Assembly (NCBI GenBank): GCA_003427395.1
Contig: BFEA01000005.1
Coordinates: 1,501,682-1,528,465, forward strand
DNA: 26,784 nucleotides
Source: Chara braunii
Taxonomy: Eukaryota; Streptophyta; Charophyceae; Charales; Characeae
Reading direction: 5' to 3'
Shown: positions 26,641-26,784 of the stretch, one piece after another
Numbering within the stretch: position 1 is the first letter of the stretch
How the letters are laid out: each line of letters begins with the position of its first letter
Notes under the pieces: generated by a model
Database searches by the model: none
Told to the model about the DNA's origin: nothing
The model's input: the letters and a program-made list of their open reading frames with translations, nothing else
Position numbers and translations under genes: made by a program

Positions 26641-26784
26641 GAGCCCCTTTCGGCCCCTCTCTTGCAGCCCGTTGGCCGCCCTAAGTGAAGGCAGGCTCGA
26701 CGAGGCCTTCAGGGCCCTATTTTGGTCACTGCGCAACTAAGGAAATTCAGGCAGTTGCACAGCGCCAGTTGGTTGAGAGAACCC
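26641..26784 (+). repeat. Second copy of the repeat at 780-910, cut by the window end
   Basis: CGCCCTAAGTGAAGGC at 26677-26692 and GCCAGTTGGTTG at 26764-26775 repeat the left-end pair with spacing 87 versus 84 bp, in the same orientation. Probably the start of an LTR continuing beyond the window. Confidence 0.5.

Noticed and set aside
1-26784. CRISPR array, bacterial operon or prophage
   Set aside because: The tandem repeats here have no unique spacers of constant length, and gene content is entirely eukaryotic retroelement.

Overview
Organism and setting: the window looks like repeat-rich nuclear DNA of a streptophyte green alga, most like Chara. The basis is the style of the retroelement proteins: a Gag with the WVANLSLGEEEEA block, a DCGATRN protease, a chromodomain Ty3/gypsy pol, and CCHC-knuckle proteins leading into a GIY-YIG Penelope-like element. 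These are recognised from memory, not by search. There is no bacterial operon structure. Nearly all recognisable coding sequence belongs to decayed retroelements. Layout 1-10845: 1-1245 holds LTR-like and diverged repeats, one family recurring at the right end (26677-26784). 1781-1984 has short direct repeats and a T24 tract. 2424-3440 is an old tandem duplication. 3668-3915 is an array of CCACGTCA boxes leading into an internally deleted gypsy remnant (gag start and protease, then a polypurine tract and LTR from 5122). 5800-8350 has no recognised gene but contains a hammerhead ribozyme of type III topology at 7566-7621. 8540-9995 may be a spliced host gene for a membrane protein; its putative first intron holds a second, weaker hammerhead-like fold. 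Layout 10846-25363: one chromodomain Ty3/gypsy element with ~0.9-1.0 kb LTRs, a tRNA-iMet primer binding site, a long leader (GA microsatellite, TTGACC array), gag, protease, RT, RNase H, integrase and chromodomain, inserted in a CA microsatellite. Its reading frame is broken by several frameshifts and by many stops that mostly look like C-to-T changes of Gln codons. Nested element 16898-22706: a Penelope-like element sits between the RNase H and integrase parts of the gypsy pol. It has ~580 bp pseudo-LTR direct repeats, an imperfect 11-bp target duplication, an upstream Gag-like region (CCHC knuckle, Gly/Tyr/Asn tract, coiled coils, SAP-like segment), then an N-terminal GIY-YIG nuclease, a CxC linker and a PLE-type RT. 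That order (nuclease before RT, CxC linker) matches the permuted Naiad/Chlamys PLE clade rather than canonical Penelope. The copy is dead: the second catalytic Tyr of GIY-YIG is a stop codon, and there are several more stops and frameshifts. How the parts fit: gypsy inserted first, PLE later. The two pseudo-LTRs (roughly 97-98% identical by eye) are more alike than the two gypsy LTRs. The most rewarding items are the permuted PLE with its Gag-like front end and the type III hammerhead.
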